From NCBI GenBank assembly GCA_002347685.1, contig DDWS01000004.1:62001-126000 (forward strand): a DNA stretch of 64,000 nt, read 5' to 3'. A model generated the notes under the pieces. The model worked only from the letters and a program-made list of their open reading frames with translations. It searched no databases and was not told the DNA's origin. This stretch comes from Syntrophaceae bacterium UBA2280. Its GTDB lineage: Bacteria; Desulfobacterota; Syntrophia; Syntrophales; Smithellaceae. The translations under genes were made by a program, and so were the position numbers. Positions 43,615 to 52,642 of the stretch are shown one piece after another; the first letter of the stretch is position 1; every line of letters begins with the position of its first letter.

Positions 43615-44481
43615 TTGAGCGGCGATGATCATCAGGAAAAATTGGCGCATTCTATGTTGATGAACAATTATGAACTCAAGAACAGTGATTTCGAAAAAAT
43701 CAGCCGTCTGATTTACGAGCAGTGCGGTATTCACCTGCATGAAGGGAAAAAGGAACTGGTGAAGGCGCGCTTGAGCAAAAGACTTCGCGCGGGCAGCTAT
43801 ACATCTTTTTCAGATTATTACAAATACGTCACTACACAGGAAGGATCGGATGAATTGATCGCGATGATCGATTCCATCTCGACCAATCTAACGTCATTTT
43901 TTCGCGAAGCAAGTCATTTTGTCCGTCTGCAGAATATCATCGCCACGGCGGTCGAAAAATCAGGCCAGAAGAAAGCAGTGTTTCACGTCTGGTCCGCGGG
44001 GTGTTCCACAGGTGAAGAACCTTATACACTTGCGATCACGTTCAGGGAGGCCGCGTCTCACCATCACTTTGAAGCATCCATCCTGGCTACGGACATATCC
44101 ACGAAAGTTTTGAAAATCGCTGAAAAAGGCGTTTATGGCAAAGAAAGGATCAAGGGCGTTGCAGTTCCCCTTCTGAAAAAGTATTTTCAGCAGGGTACCG
44201 GTCAGTCGGAAGGGAATGTGCGCGTTAAAAGCGAACTCCGGGGTATGGTCACTTTTAAAAGATTCAACCTGATGGATCGTTTTCAGGACAGTCACCATTT
44301 CGATTTCATCTTTTGCCGTAACGTTATGATCTATTTCGATAAAAAAACGCAAAACGTACTGGTCAACAAGTTTTATGATTCGCTCAAAAGCGGCGGTTAC
44401 TTCTTCGTGGGGCACTCTGAAAGTTTAACCGGTTTGCAACATTCATTCAAATACGTGGAGCCGAGTGTTTATCTGAAATAA
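43615..44481 (+). CDS. cheR: Chemotaxis protein methyltransferase CheR
   Basis: SAM-dependent methyltransferase that methylates glutamates on chemoreceptors. The protein has up to 288 residues. The N-terminal helical domain (YEQCGIHLHEGKKELVKARLSKRL, then TSFFREASHF) is followed by the SAM domain: VWSAGCSTGEEPYTLAI, ILATDISTKVL, and FIFCRNVMIYFDKKTQ. The listed TTG start has little room for its AAGGG site; ATG 43654 or 43660 is equally possible and fits the usual CheR length. First gene of the chemotaxis operon; the next starts 2 bases after the stop. Confidence 0.93.
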   Translation: MSGDDHQEKLAHSMLMNNYELKNSDFEKISRLIYEQCGIHLHEGKKELVKARLSKRLRAGSYTSFSDYYKYVTTQEGSDELIAMIDSISTNLTSFFREASHFVRLQNIIATAVEKSGQKKAVFHVWSAGCSTGEEPYTLAITFREAASHHHFEASILATDISTKVLKIAEKGVYGKERIKGVAVPLLKKYFQQGTGQSEGNVRVKSELRGMVTFKRFNLMDRFQDSHHFDFIFCRNVMIYFDKKTQNVLVNKFYDSLKSGGYFFVGHSESLTGLQHSFKYVEPSVYLK

Positions 44482-44483
44482 CT

Positions 44484-44966
44484 ATGGGCGATTTGATTGT
44501 TGGAATATCTGATCTTAAGATCAGCAATAATGATAACGATGTGATTGTGACGTATGCATTGGGGTCCTGTATCGGCATATCTGTTTTTGATCCGGTCGCC
44601 AAAGTGGGGGGGATGCTCCATTACATGCTTCCGGAATCTTCGCTGGACGAAAAAAAGGCAAGGGAAAATCCGGCGATGTTTGCGGATACCGGCATTCCGC
44701 TGCTGTTTAAGTCCTGCTATCAATTGGGTGCGGATAAAAAACGCATGATTGTCCGCGCGGCAGGCGGCGCGAGCATTCTGGATGACACCAATTTTTTTCG
44801 TATCGGACAAAAGAACATTATGGCGATGAGAAAGATATTCTGGAAAAACAACGTGATGATTACCAGCGAGGATACGGGCGCAAATCACAACCGCACTGTA
44901 CGCCTGCAGATCGCAACCGGTAAAACCTACGTTCGCACGGCCGGAGGTGAAATGAAGGAACTATGA
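44484..44966 (+). CDS. cheD: Chemoreceptor glutamine deamidase CheD
   Basis: A 160-residue cysteine hydrolase that deamidates receptor glutamines and, in other bacteria, modulates CheC phosphatases. The catalytic Cys is C29 in YALGSCIGIS and the catalytic His is H46 in GGMLHYMLP; the Thr in the DTGGNH-type segment is represented by SEDTGANHNRTV. The start follows cheR by 2 bases and its end overlaps the HDOD gene by 4 bases (ATGA), so translation is coupled. Confidence 0.93.
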   Translation: MGDLIVGISDLKISNNDNDVIVTYALGSCIGISVFDPVAKVGGMLHYMLPESSLDEKKARENPAMFADTGIPLLFKSCYQLGADKKRMIVRAAGGASILDDTNFFRIGQKNIMAMRKIFWKNNVMITSEDTGANHNRTVRLQIATGKTYVRTAGGEMKEL

Positions 44967-45814
44967 AAGCTGTCAACCGCATTCTAAAATCGATCAATAC
45001 GATTCCGGCATTTCCGGCTACGGGGAATAAAGTTTCCCAGTTACTCAACCGGATTGATTATTCCGTATCCGAAGTGACCAATGTCATCCGGTTTGATCCG
45101 TCGATTACCGCCAATCTCCTCAAGATGGCCAATTCCGCCTATTTCAGCCCACAGCACAAAATCAGCACGATCAATGATGCGGTGATTTATCTGGGGCAGA
45201 AGAATCTGCTTTTGGCAATCCAGACAGCCGGGATTTCCAAGTATTATAAAAAGGGTTCTTCCGGCTATTTTGACAAGGCGACGGATTTGTGGGAGCATTC
45301 CGTGGCCGTCGCGCTGATGTCGCAGATTCTATCCAGGAAGATAACCGGCGAGGAAAATACGACTCTTTACACCGCCGCGCTGCTGCATGATGTCGGGAAA
45401 ATTATCATGGGTGAGTTTGTTCGTGACGAAATGCAAAAAATAACCATGCTGGTTGAAGAACAGCATATGTCCTTTCTGGAAGCGGAGGAACTGGTTTTAG
45501 GGATCAATCATGCCGATCTGGGCGGTAAAATTGCCGAACACTGGAACTTTCCGGTAGAAATTCGCGATGCGATTTCCTATCATCACCGGCCGGACCTGCT
45601 GGAAAAGGAAGACAAGATCATGCCCTGGATCGTCTACATGGCTGATGAAGCCTGCCTGATGATGGGAATCGGCAGCGGGGTGGAAGGTTTGGCTCAGCGT
45701 GCGGTGAGTGAGCTTTTAAAGAAATTCAATTTGCGGATGAGGGACCTTGAGATGAGCATGGTTTTGCTGTCGGACGATTTAAAACGTGCCCGGGAAGTCA
45801 TCAGCATTGTTTAG
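44963..45814 (+). CDS. HDOD domain protein
   Basis: A 283-residue protein with the HDOD fold (metal-less HD-like domain): INTIPAFPATGNKVSQLLN, FDPSITANLLKMANSAYFSP, ISTINDAVIYLGQKNLL, then HDVGKIIMGEFV and HADLGGKIAEHWNFP, YHHRP. The HD segments are partly preserved. HDOD proteins act as signalling scaffolds and are frequent in chemotaxis and twitching gene clusters of deltaproteobacteria. It sits between cheD and a CheY-like gene. A direct biochemical role cannot be stated. Confidence 0.85.
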   Translation: MKAVNRILKSINTIPAFPATGNKVSQLLNRIDYSVSEVTNVIRFDPSITANLLKMANSAYFSPQHKISTINDAVIYLGQKNLLLAIQTAGISKYYKKGSSGYFDKATDLWEHSVAVALMSQILSRKITGEENTTLYTAALLHDVGKIIMGEFVRDEMQKITMLVEEQHMSFLEAEELVLGINHADLGGKIAEHWNFPVEIRDAISYHHRPDLLEKEDKIMPWIVYMADEACLMMGIGSGVEGLAQRAVSELLKKFNLRMRDLEMSMVLLSDDLKRAREVISIV

Positions 45815-45847
45815 CGTGAAGAATAGAAACAAGGGAAGGTAGAGGAT

Positions 45848-46279
45848 ATGTCATTCAATGTTTTGATTGTGGATGATTCAGGCTCGATGAGGGCGGTGAT
45901 TAAGAAAATCATCACGATTTCCGGGTTTCATATGGATAACTGCCATGAGGCGGGAAACGGCAGGGAGGCGCTGACGCTGCTGGAGGACCACTGGGTGGAT
46001 GTGATTATTTCCGATATCAATATGCCGGAAATCAACGGCCTGGAATTGCTCGATGCACTCAAACGCAATGAAACCCTCAAGGAAATTCCGGTGATCATGA
46101 TAACAACCGAAGGTTCTGAAGAGCGCATGAAAGAAGCCTTCGCGCGCGGGGCGAAAGGATTTATAAAAAAACCCTTTTTGCCGGAACAGATTCGAAAAGT
46201 TCTCTATGATGTGATAGGAGTGGGTGAAGATGGGAGATATGAAGAAAATCCAAGAAATGATGATGAACTCGATTTTTGA
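45848..46279 (+). CDS. CheY-like response regulator (chemotaxis operon copy 1)
   Basis: A 143-residue stand-alone receiver. VLIVDDSGSM supplies the acidic pocket, the phospho-accepting Asp is in VDVIISDINMPEINGLELL, the Thr is in VIMITTEGSEE and the Lys in KGFIKKPFLPEQI. A ~15-residue tail extends past the usual CheY end. The next, CheX-like, gene overlaps its 3' end by about 50 bases in another frame; translational coupling is likely. A second, shorter CheY is at 50026. Confidence 0.9.
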   Translation: MSFNVLIVDDSGSMRAVIKKIITISGFHMDNCHEAGNGREALTLLEDHWVDVIISDINMPEINGLELLDALKRNETLKEIPVIMITTEGSEERMKEAFARGAKGFIKKPFLPEQIRKVLYDVIGVGEDGRYEENPRNDDELDF

Positions 46280-46670
46280 TGTCTATGAAAAGATGTTCTT
46301 CGTTTTTCTGGAACCGGTGGATGAGGACATCCGCTATGACATGGCCACATCTATCCGTTTCACCGGTCCGCTCAAGGGCGAACTGACAGCCTTCATCAGC
46401 GAAAGAATGGCCGTCAGCATGGTGGAGAATATGCTTGGCCTGGAGAAACAGGAAGTGACCCAAAAGCATATGGAAGATTGTGCGAAGGAATCCATTAATA
46501 TGATTTGCGGTCATTTTCTCAACAAACTCGATCCGTCAAAGGTATTTGATCTGTCGATTCCTGAATATGAAAAAAGGGCAGGTATTTTCAAAAAGGAGGA
46601 TTTGGCGACGCTCAACATCGCGTTTGACTCCGACGGAGATATGATGGGTATTTCCATGACGATTTCATAG
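46230..46670 (+). CDS. CheX-like phosphatase-family protein (copy 1)
   Basis: A 146-residue protein of the CheC/CheX/FliY fold family. The segment SIRFTGPLKGELTAFISERMAVSMVENMLG, then MEDCAKESINMICGHFLNKL, matches the CheX topology; the E-x2-N dephosphorylation signature seems present in KESINMI. It probably acts on CheY-P. ATG 46230 with AGGAG 9 bases upstream is preferred over GTG 46224. It overlaps the preceding CheY gene, an unusual strong coupling of receiver and phosphatase. Confidence 0.78.
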   Translation: MGDMKKIQEMMMNSIFDVYEKMFFVFLEPVDEDIRYDMATSIRFTGPLKGELTAFISERMAVSMVENMLGLEKQEVTQKHMEDCAKESINMICGHFLNKLDPSKVFDLSIPEYEKRAGIFKKEDLATLNIAFDSDGDMMGISMTIS

Positions 46671-46744
46671 GGCGGAAAAACGAGAAGGTGCCGGTGTAAA
46701 ATCGAAGGCTGTATCTCGGCTAGCTGTTTGAGAGGGATGGTAAG

Positions 46745-47773
46745 GTGAACAAAATCAAGGTACTCATTGTTGACGATTCCGCCGTGGTCAGGAAGATCTT
46801 TTCGGAAGAGCTTTCCAAGTATTCCGATATTCAGGTCATCGGTGTCGCGCCGGATCCCTTCGTCGCACGTGACAAGATTGTGACTTTGAAACCGGACGTC
46901 ATTACCCTGGATATTGAAATGCCGCGAATGGACGGCTTGACCTTTCTTAGAAAGCTGATGAAATACTATCCGCTACCGACGATCATTGTCAGTTCCCTGA
47001 CCCAGCAGGGTGGAAAATTGACACTCGAAGCCATGGATATCGGCGCGGTGGATGTCATTGCCAAACCCGGCAGTTCCTATAGTGTCGGAGATATGTCCGC
47101 GCAGCTTGCGGATAAAATCCGGGCAGCCTCGCGTGCCAAGCTCATAAAAAAAGAAATATCCCCTGAAGAATCCGTCGCGGCGGAGCCGATCCGTGCGCTG
47201 GCGCAGACATCCAACAAGGTCATCGCGATCGGATCTTCGACCGGCGGGACAGAGGCGCTCAAAAAAATATTGACCAAAATGCCGCCCAATTCTCCGGGGA
47301 TCGTCATCGTTCAGCATATGCCGGCCAATTTCACAACGGCATTTGCAGCGCGTCTCAACGATCTGTCTCAGATTACCGTTAAAGAAGCGGAGGATAACGA
47401 TTCGGTTACCCCAGGGACAGCGCTTCTGGCGCCGGGCAATTTTCATATGATCCTGCGGCGTAGCGGTGCCCGCTATTATGTGGAAGTCAAAACCGGGCCG
47501 ATGGTTCATCATCAGCGACCGGCAGTCGATGTCCTTTTTAAATCCACCGCGAAGTATGCCGGAGCCAATGCCATTGGCGTTATTCTCACCGGTATGGGAT
47601 CCGATGGCGCAGAAGGCCTGCTGGAGATGAAAAACGCGGGTGCGACAACCATCGCCCAGGATGAGAAAACCTGTGTTGTTTTCGGTATGCCCAAGGAAGC
47701 CATAAAACTGGGCGCTGCGGATAAAGTAGCTTCAATCGAACTGATCGCTTCAGAAATCATAAAGATGGTGTGA
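46745..47773 (+). CDS. cheB: Protein-glutamate methylesterase CheB
   Basis: A 342-residue CheB. Residues 1-120: receiver (VLIVDDSAVVRK, phospho-Asp in DVITLDIEMPRMDGL). Residues about 155-342: methylesterase with the Ser-His-Asp triad in IAIGSSTGG, VIVQHMPANFT and ILTGMGSDGAEGLL. It removes methyl groups from receptors, opposing CheR. The start is GTG 46745 after a GAGGG/AAGG ribosome site. It overlaps the cheA start by a few bases. Confidence 0.95.
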   Translation: MNKIKVLIVDDSAVVRKIFSEELSKYSDIQVIGVAPDPFVARDKIVTLKPDVITLDIEMPRMDGLTFLRKLMKYYPLPTIIVSSLTQQGGKLTLEAMDIGAVDVIAKPGSSYSVGDMSAQLADKIRAASRAKLIKKEISPEESVAAEPIRALAQTSNKVIAIGSSTGGTEALKKILTKMPPNSPGIVIVQHMPANFTTAFAARLNDLSQITVKEAEDNDSVTPGTALLAPGNFHMILRRSGARYYVEVKTGPMVHHQRPAVDVLFKSTAKYAGANAIGVILTGMGSDGAEGLLEMKNAGATTIAQDEKTCVVFGMPKEAIKLGAADKVASIELIASEIIKMV

Positions 47774-49986
47774 CTATGCATTATGATGAATTAATTTCGT
47801 TGTTGAATAAGCTGGCCCAGGAGTATCTTTTTCTCGACAGTCGAGAACTGGATATCTCCACGTCGGGCAGGCTCCTCAATCATCTGGAACTCATTGTCGA
47901 TGAGGCCAAAAAACAAAAAGTGGCTTCCATGAAGACCTGTGCCGATAGTCTGAGCCAGATTCTGGAAAATGTCATCCTCGACACGATCAAGGATAAGGAA
48001 AACGCGGCCAGGGTATTTGAAGGCGGTATTCATCTGATGCAGGAGATCGCCGACAGTTTCAAAAACACAGGAAACTATCAGGGAAGCATCAAGGAATTTC
48101 TGGAAAAAACAAGCGCCGTCGCGGGTGTTGCCAGCAGCCGCGACTCTCAAGGCAATGCCTTAGGCCAAGTGCCGGCTGCGGACGCAGCGGAGGCTACCGT
48201 TACAAAGGAGTTTCAAATACAGGATGAGTCGCTCACCCGTGATTTTATCGCAGAAGGGCTCGAATACATCGAAGAGATTGAGATCAATATTCTGAACCTG
48301 GAAAATGAGCCGGAGAACAAAGATTATATCAACGCCATTTTCCGGCCGTTTCACTCCATCAAAGGCGTGGCCAGTTTCCTCAACCTCGAAAAAATCAGAG
48401 CGCTTGCACACAATCTGGAGAGCCTGCTCGACAAGGCCCGAAACGGCGAGATCGACGTTACACCCGCCCTGATTGATGTGGTTCTCGACGGCGCCGACGC
48501 GCTCAAAGCACTGATCGGCCAGTTGAGGGATGTGCTCGAAGGCAGGAAGACCCCGGCGGTTGACCTTGATATTCCGTCATTAGAATCAAGAATTCATAAA
48601 GTCGAACAAGGGTTTGATATCCAGGCAGGCGGGAAAAAGATCGGCGAAATCCTCGTTGATGACGGTATTATCTCTCAGGAAAAACTCGAACAGACACTAA
48701 GCAAGGAGATGACCGGCGGCAAGAAAATCGGTCAGACGCTCATTGAAGAGGGTGTTGTTAAGCCCAAACAGGTTTCCCAGGCGCTGCGTAAACAGGTAGA
48801 TCAGGTCACGGATTTGACCACAATCCGTGTGGATACGATAAAACTCGATGATTTGATCGATATGGTAGGCGAGCTGGTTATCACCCAGACGATGATTTCC
48901 AGAGATTTGAGGAATCAGGTCAACGCCGATAAGAGGCTGGTTCGTGACATCTCACAGTTTTTCCGGATTACCTCCGCTTTGCAGCGTGTGTCAACCACTC
49001 TGAGGATGATTCCCATCAAGCAAACGTTTCAACGCATGTCCCGTTTGGTCAGGGACCTGGCCAAAAATGCAGGAAAGAACGTTTCGGTGGAGATGGTCGG
49101 CGAAGATACGGAAATCGATCGCAATATGGTCGATGAAATCTATAATCCGCTGGTGCACATGATCCGCAATTCCGTGGATCACGGACTGGAAACGCCGGAA
49201 GAACGGATCAAGGCAGGTAAATCCGAAAGATGTGTGATTACACTGAAGGCCTATCACCGCGGCGGCAATATCGTGATTGAAATCGGCGATGACGGCCGGG
49301 GACTCGATCGGCAGAAAATTCTTGAAAAATCCATCAAAGCCGGGCACATTCAGCGTGACGACACGCTTACGGATCAGGAAATATACAGACTGATCTTTCT
49401 GCCCGGTCTGTCCACGGCGGAAAAGGTGACCGATGTGTCCGGCCGCGGAGTCGGCATGGATGTGGTCAAACGCGCTGTGGAAAAACTTCGCGGTAAAATT
49501 GAAATTGAAAGCACTGTTGGAGAAGGCACGATTTTTACTACGCGTTTTCCTCTGACTCTGGCCATTATCGACGGCATGATTGTCAAAGTCGGCAATGAAA
49601 GCTACATCATCCCGACGACCGCCATCCGCCAGGCGCTTCGTCCGCCACGTGAAACCTATAATAATGTTGTCGGAAGGGGTGAGACGATTCATGCGATGGG
49701 ACATCTTATGCCTTTGATTCGCATGTATGATCTGTTTGACATCGAACCGGAATACAAAGATCCCTGGGATGCCATTGTGGTTGTGGTCGAAGGGGAAGCA
49801 GGTTCGCGGTGTCTGATGGTGGATAAAATCATCGGCAAAACCGAAGTGGTGGTTAAAAGCCTGGGCGAGAGCTTAAAAAACATCAGAGGTCTGGCCGGTG
49901 GCGCGATCCTGGGTAACGGACGGGTCGGATTGATCATTGATACGGAAGGTTTATTCGAGTTGGCGGAAGATCGATCATTGCAGTAG
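47770..49986 (+). CDS. cheA: Chemotaxis histidine kinase CheA
   Basis: A 738-residue kinase that phosphorylates CheY and CheB. An N-terminal ~145-residue helical extension precedes the Hpt domain, whose phospho-His is H195 in FRPFHSIKGVASF. Residues about 287-341 hold two ~30-residue repeats (GKKIGEILVDDGIISQEKLEQTL, GKKIGQTLIEEGVVKPKQVSQAL) resembling GspE/MshE N-terminal repeats. Dimerisation and HATPase domains follow (MIRNSVDHGLETPEER, IEIGDDGRGLD, GRGVGMDVVK), then a CheW-like domain to the end. A P2 CheY-binding domain is not evident; the repeat region occupies its place. GTG 47770 overlaps the cheB stop; ATG 47776 is an alternative. No cheW or receptor gene is in this operon. Confidence 0.95.
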   Translation: MTMHYDELISLLNKLAQEYLFLDSRELDISTSGRLLNHLELIVDEAKKQKVASMKTCADSLSQILENVILDTIKDKENAARVFEGGIHLMQEIADSFKNTGNYQGSIKEFLEKTSAVAGVASSRDSQGNALGQVPAADAAEATVTKEFQIQDESLTRDFIAEGLEYIEEIEINILNLENEPENKDYINAIFRPFHSIKGVASFLNLEKIRALAHNLESLLDKARNGEIDVTPALIDVVLDGADALKALIGQLRDVLEGRKTPAVDLDIPSLESRIHKVEQGFDIQAGGKKIGEILVDDGIISQEKLEQTLSKEMTGGKKIGQTLIEEGVVKPKQVSQALRKQVDQVTDLTTIRVDTIKLDDLIDMVGELVITQTMISRDLRNQVNADKRLVRDISQFFRITSALQRVSTTLRMIPIKQTFQRMSRLVRDLAKNAGKNVSVEMVGEDTEIDRNMVDEIYNPLVHMIRNSVDHGLETPEERIKAGKSERCVITLKAYHRGGNIVIEIGDDGRGLDRQKILEKSIKAGHIQRDDTLTDQEIYRLIFLPGLSTAEKVTDVSGRGVGMDVVKRAVEKLRGKIEIESTVGEGTIFTTRFPLTLAIIDGMIVKVGNESYIIPTTAIRQALRPPRETYNNVVGRGETIHAMGHLMPLIRMYDLFDIEPEYKDPWDAIVVVVEGEAGSRCLMVDKIIGKTEVVVKSLGESLKNIRGLAGGAILGNGRVGLIIDTEGLFELAEDRSLQ

Positions 49987-50025
49987 TTCTTTCAGGGACG
50001 AAGATAAAAATAGGAGAGGTAAACC

Positions 50026-50415
50026 ATGAGTGAAAAAAACATCAAAGTATTAATTGTTGACGATTTTGCCACAATGAGAAAGGTGGTCCGTAACCTGTTG
50101 AAACAGGTCGGGTACGATGACATTGTCGAAGCGGAAGACGGCGTTATGGCACTCAAAGCGCTCAAGACGCATAAAATCGATTTCATCATTTCCGATTGGA
50201 ACATGCCGAACATGACGGGTCTGGAACTGCTCAAGGCGGTGCGGGCGGACGCGGAACTGGCATCAACGCCTTTTCTCATGGTGACGGCTGAAGCGCTTCA
50301 GGACAATGTTGTCGCGGCGGTAAAGGCGGGCGTGAATAACTATATCGTAAAGCCGTTTACTGCGGAAGTCTTAAATGAAAAAATAAAAAAGATCATGGAT
50401 AGCATCGGAAAATGA
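50026..50415 (+). CDS. cheY: Chemotaxis response regulator CheY
   Basis: A 129-residue classical CheY: KVLIVDDFATMRKVVRNLL, FIISDWNMPNMTGLELLKAVR with the phospho-Asp, LMVTAEALQDNVVAAVKAGVNNYIVKPF. The sequence is closer to enteric-type flagellar CheY than the copy at 45848 is. It should bind the FliM switch when phosphorylated. GGAGAGG precedes the ATG. It starts 40 bases after cheA; the CheX gene follows with a short spacer. Confidence 0.95.
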   Translation: MSEKNIKVLIVDDFATMRKVVRNLLKQVGYDDIVEAEDGVMALKALKTHKIDFIISDWNMPNMTGLELLKAVRADAELASTPFLMVTAEALQDNVVAAVKAGVNNYIVKPFTAEVLNEKIKKIMDSIGK

Positions 50416-50447
50416 GATGGCTTCATGATATCGATGAAAGGCAACCT

Positions 50448-50909
50448 ATGAATGTGAAATTTATCAACCCGTTTCTGGACGGGACGGTCAGTGTGCTAAA
50501 GACGATGGCTTTTGTTGAACCGCGAGCGGCAAAACCTTATTTGAAAGTCGATAATCTGGCTAAAGGGGATGTCTCCGGAATCATCGGCCTGACCGGATCC
50601 GCGACAGGTTCGCTGGCGTTGAGTTTCAGCGAAGCAGCCATTTTGAAAATCGTCTCCAACATGCTGGGTGAAAATATCAAGAGTCTCAACAGCGACATTA
50701 AGGATGCCGTGGGTGAAATCACCAACATGATCTCCGGAGTGGCCAGAAAGCATCTCGAAGCGGAAGGCTTTTACATCCAGGCCGCCATTCCGACCGTCGT
50801 GTCAGGAAAGGATCACTCCATCACGCATGTGCTGGGCGGGCCGAGTCTCATTATTCCCTTTGAAATTGATGAGGGAACATTCGTTGTGGATGTGTGTCTA
50901 AACGAGTAG
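50448..50909 (+). CDS. cheX: CheX-like CheY-P phosphatase
   Basis: A 153-residue CheX. The segments VKFINPFLDGTVSVLKTM, SGIIGLTGSATGSLALSFSE, and DAVGEITNMISGVARKHLE contain the E-x2-N catalytic signature (EITN) that positions water on CheY-P. ATG 50448 is preferred over an upstream start at 50412 that would overlap cheY. It ends the plus-strand chemotaxis operon and faces motB convergently, with only a few bases between. Confidence 0.88.
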   Translation: MNVKFINPFLDGTVSVLKTMAFVEPRAAKPYLKVDNLAKGDVSGIIGLTGSATGSLALSFSEAAILKIVSNMLGENIKSLNSDIKDAVGEITNMISGVARKHLEAEGFYIQAAIPTVVSGKDHSITHVLGGPSLIIPFEIDEGTFVVDVCLNE

Positions 50910-50912
50910 CGG

Positions 50913-51740
50913 TCAGTTCTCCGGGTGCAGGACGATGATGCTGATACGCCGGTTGCGCTGGTCGCGGGGGTCAAGAGGCAAGAGCAGCTCCTGATCGGCA
51001 TAGCCCACTACTCTGGCGATTCTTGTCGGATCCGTGCCGGATTCTTCTAGGACACGGCGGGCGGCTGACGCGCGTGATGTGGAAAGCTCCCAGTTGGTGA
51101 CTTGTCCCCCCCGAAACGGGGCGGCGTCGGTATGCCCTTCCACAACGATTTTGCCGGGTATCTGATTCATGTTATCCGCAACCACTTGAAGGATTTCCCT
51201 GGCCCTCTGGGTGGGCTTCGCGGAGCCCAGCGGAAACATCATGGAGCCATCCGAGTCGATCACCTGGACACGGATACCGCCTTCGATGACGTCCACCAGG
51301 ACTTGATCACGATATGCGGCCATTTTATCGTCGATAGACGTCCGGATCTTTTTGACCAGGTCTTCATCACGTGCATCTGTGGTTTGTTTTCCCCTCTTCT
51401 GGCCGAATTCCGCCTGACTTTTGCCCCGCACATTTACGGAGGCCAGTGAAGCTGGCTGACCGGAGGCATCCTGGGGAAAGCGGGGATCCGTCGCTTTGCT
51501 GTCTTTTAGATCCAGGGCCGACGAACCACTTTCCTGAAAAATGCTGTATTTAAGAAAATACTCCGAAACGGCGGCTCTTCTTTCGTCGGAAACCATGCTC
51601 AAGAGCCATAACAGAAGGAAAAAAGCCATCATGGCGGTTACAAAGTCGGCATACGCGACTTTCCACGAGCCGCCGTGAGCGCCTCCGCCCTTGGCCTTCT
51701 TGACTTTCTTGATGATAATTTGCTGTGGACGATCTTCCAT
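50913..51740 (-). CDS. motB: Flagellar motor stator protein MotB
   Basis: A 275-residue inner-membrane protein. Residues about 27-49 are the single membrane segment with the proton-carrying aspartate D32 (YADFVTAMMAFFLLLWLLS). A plug/linker follows, then an OmpA-like peptidoglycan-binding domain (VVEGHTDAAPFRGG, NWELSTSRASAARRVL, RNRRISIIV). It lies downstream of motA in the same operon with an 11-base spacer. D32 present implies a functional stator; the Asp/hydrophobic pattern cannot reliably tell H+ from Na+. Confidence 0.95.
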   Translation of the reverse strand: MEDRPQQIIIKKVKKAKGGGAHGGSWKVAYADFVTAMMAFFLLLWLLSMVSDERRAAVSEYFLKYSIFQESGSSALDLKDSKATDPRFPQDASGQPASLASVNVRGKSQAEFGQKRGKQTTDARDEDLVKKIRTSIDDKMAAYRDQVLVDVIEGGIRVQVIDSDGSMMFPLGSAKPTQRAREILQVVADNMNQIPGKIVVEGHTDAAPFRGGQVTNWELSTSRASAARRVLEESGTDPTRIARVVGYADQELLLPLDPRDQRNRRISIIVLHPEN

Positions 51741-51751
51741 AATCCTATGCG

Positions 51752-52630
51752 TTACTTCGTTTTTGCCTGACTGGTTTTCGCATTGCGCAGTGCGTCTTCC
51801 ATTTCAAGGAAAGAGGGTTTAACGGAAGACGGGATCACCCGTCGTCCGAATTCCACGGCCACTTTCGGCGCCGCGCCACCGCCGATGAAGGCCAGAAGCG
51901 CCACTTTAATCACGTTTAAGTATTGCAGGTCTTCGTTGGCAATAAATTCCATATTTCTTGCCATCGGACCCACATATCCATAGCAAAGTAAAACGCCCAG
52001 GAATGTCCCGACCAGTGCCGCACCGATACTCGCACCCAGAACTTCAGGCGGTTCCTTGATCTTGCCCATGGTTAAAATGACGCCCAGAACCGCCGCGACG
52101 ATACCGAGTCCGGGAAGCCCGTCGGCGATGACGCCGACACTGTGCGAAGGCGTCATCGCTTCTTCATGATGGGCCTCGAGTTCCTGATCGATCAATGACT
52201 CCAGTTCGTGAGGGGCAATCGTAGTGGTCATGACGGTGCGCAGTGTGTCCGTGATGAGTTCAATGGCCGCATGATTTTGTAAAACTTTTGGGTACTGGGA
52301 GAAAATTGGGCTTTGTTCGGGTTCGTCCACGTCCGATTCGATGGAAACGAGCCCCTGCTGACGGATTTTATAAAATATGCCGTTGATCATCAAGAGAACT
52401 TCAATGTAATCCTGCTTCGTAATCGGTTTGTTGGTAAAAATGCGCGAAATGGAGCCGCCTACCGCTTTGATGACTTTCAGAGGCGACGCGATGATGAAAC
52501 CCCCGAGGGCGGCCCCGCCGATGATCATAAATTCCACCGGTTTGAAAATGATGGAAAGATTCCCGCCTTCGAGAAGATAGCCGCCGATTACGGCGACCGA
52601 AACAATCACAAAACCGATAATGGCAATCAT
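51752..52630 (-). CDS. motA: Flagellar motor stator protein MotA
   Basis: A 292-residue membrane protein with four predicted membrane spans: two at residues about 1-52, and two at about 170-222. The cytoplasmic loop has charged residues for rotor contact, and the PGLGIVAAVLGVILTMG segment is the family mark. With MotB it forms the proton-driven stator. It follows the PilZ gene in a minus-strand operon started by a sigma-54 promoter at 53236, and precedes motB. Confidence 0.93.
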   Translation of the reverse strand: MIAIIGFVIVSVAVIGGYLLEGGNLSIIFKPVEFMIIGGAALGGFIIASPLKVIKAVGGSISRIFTNKPITKQDYIEVLLMINGIFYKIRQQGLVSIESDVDEPEQSPIFSQYPKVLQNHAAIELITDTLRTVMTTTIAPHELESLIDQELEAHHEEAMTPSHSVGVIADGLPGLGIVAAVLGVILTMGKIKEPPEVLGASIGAALVGTFLGVLLCYGYVGPMARNMEFIANEDLQYLNVIKVALLAFIGGGAAPKVAVEFGRRVIPSSVKPSFLEMEDALRNAKTSQAKTK

Positions 52631-52642
52631 GGGATCATGAAC

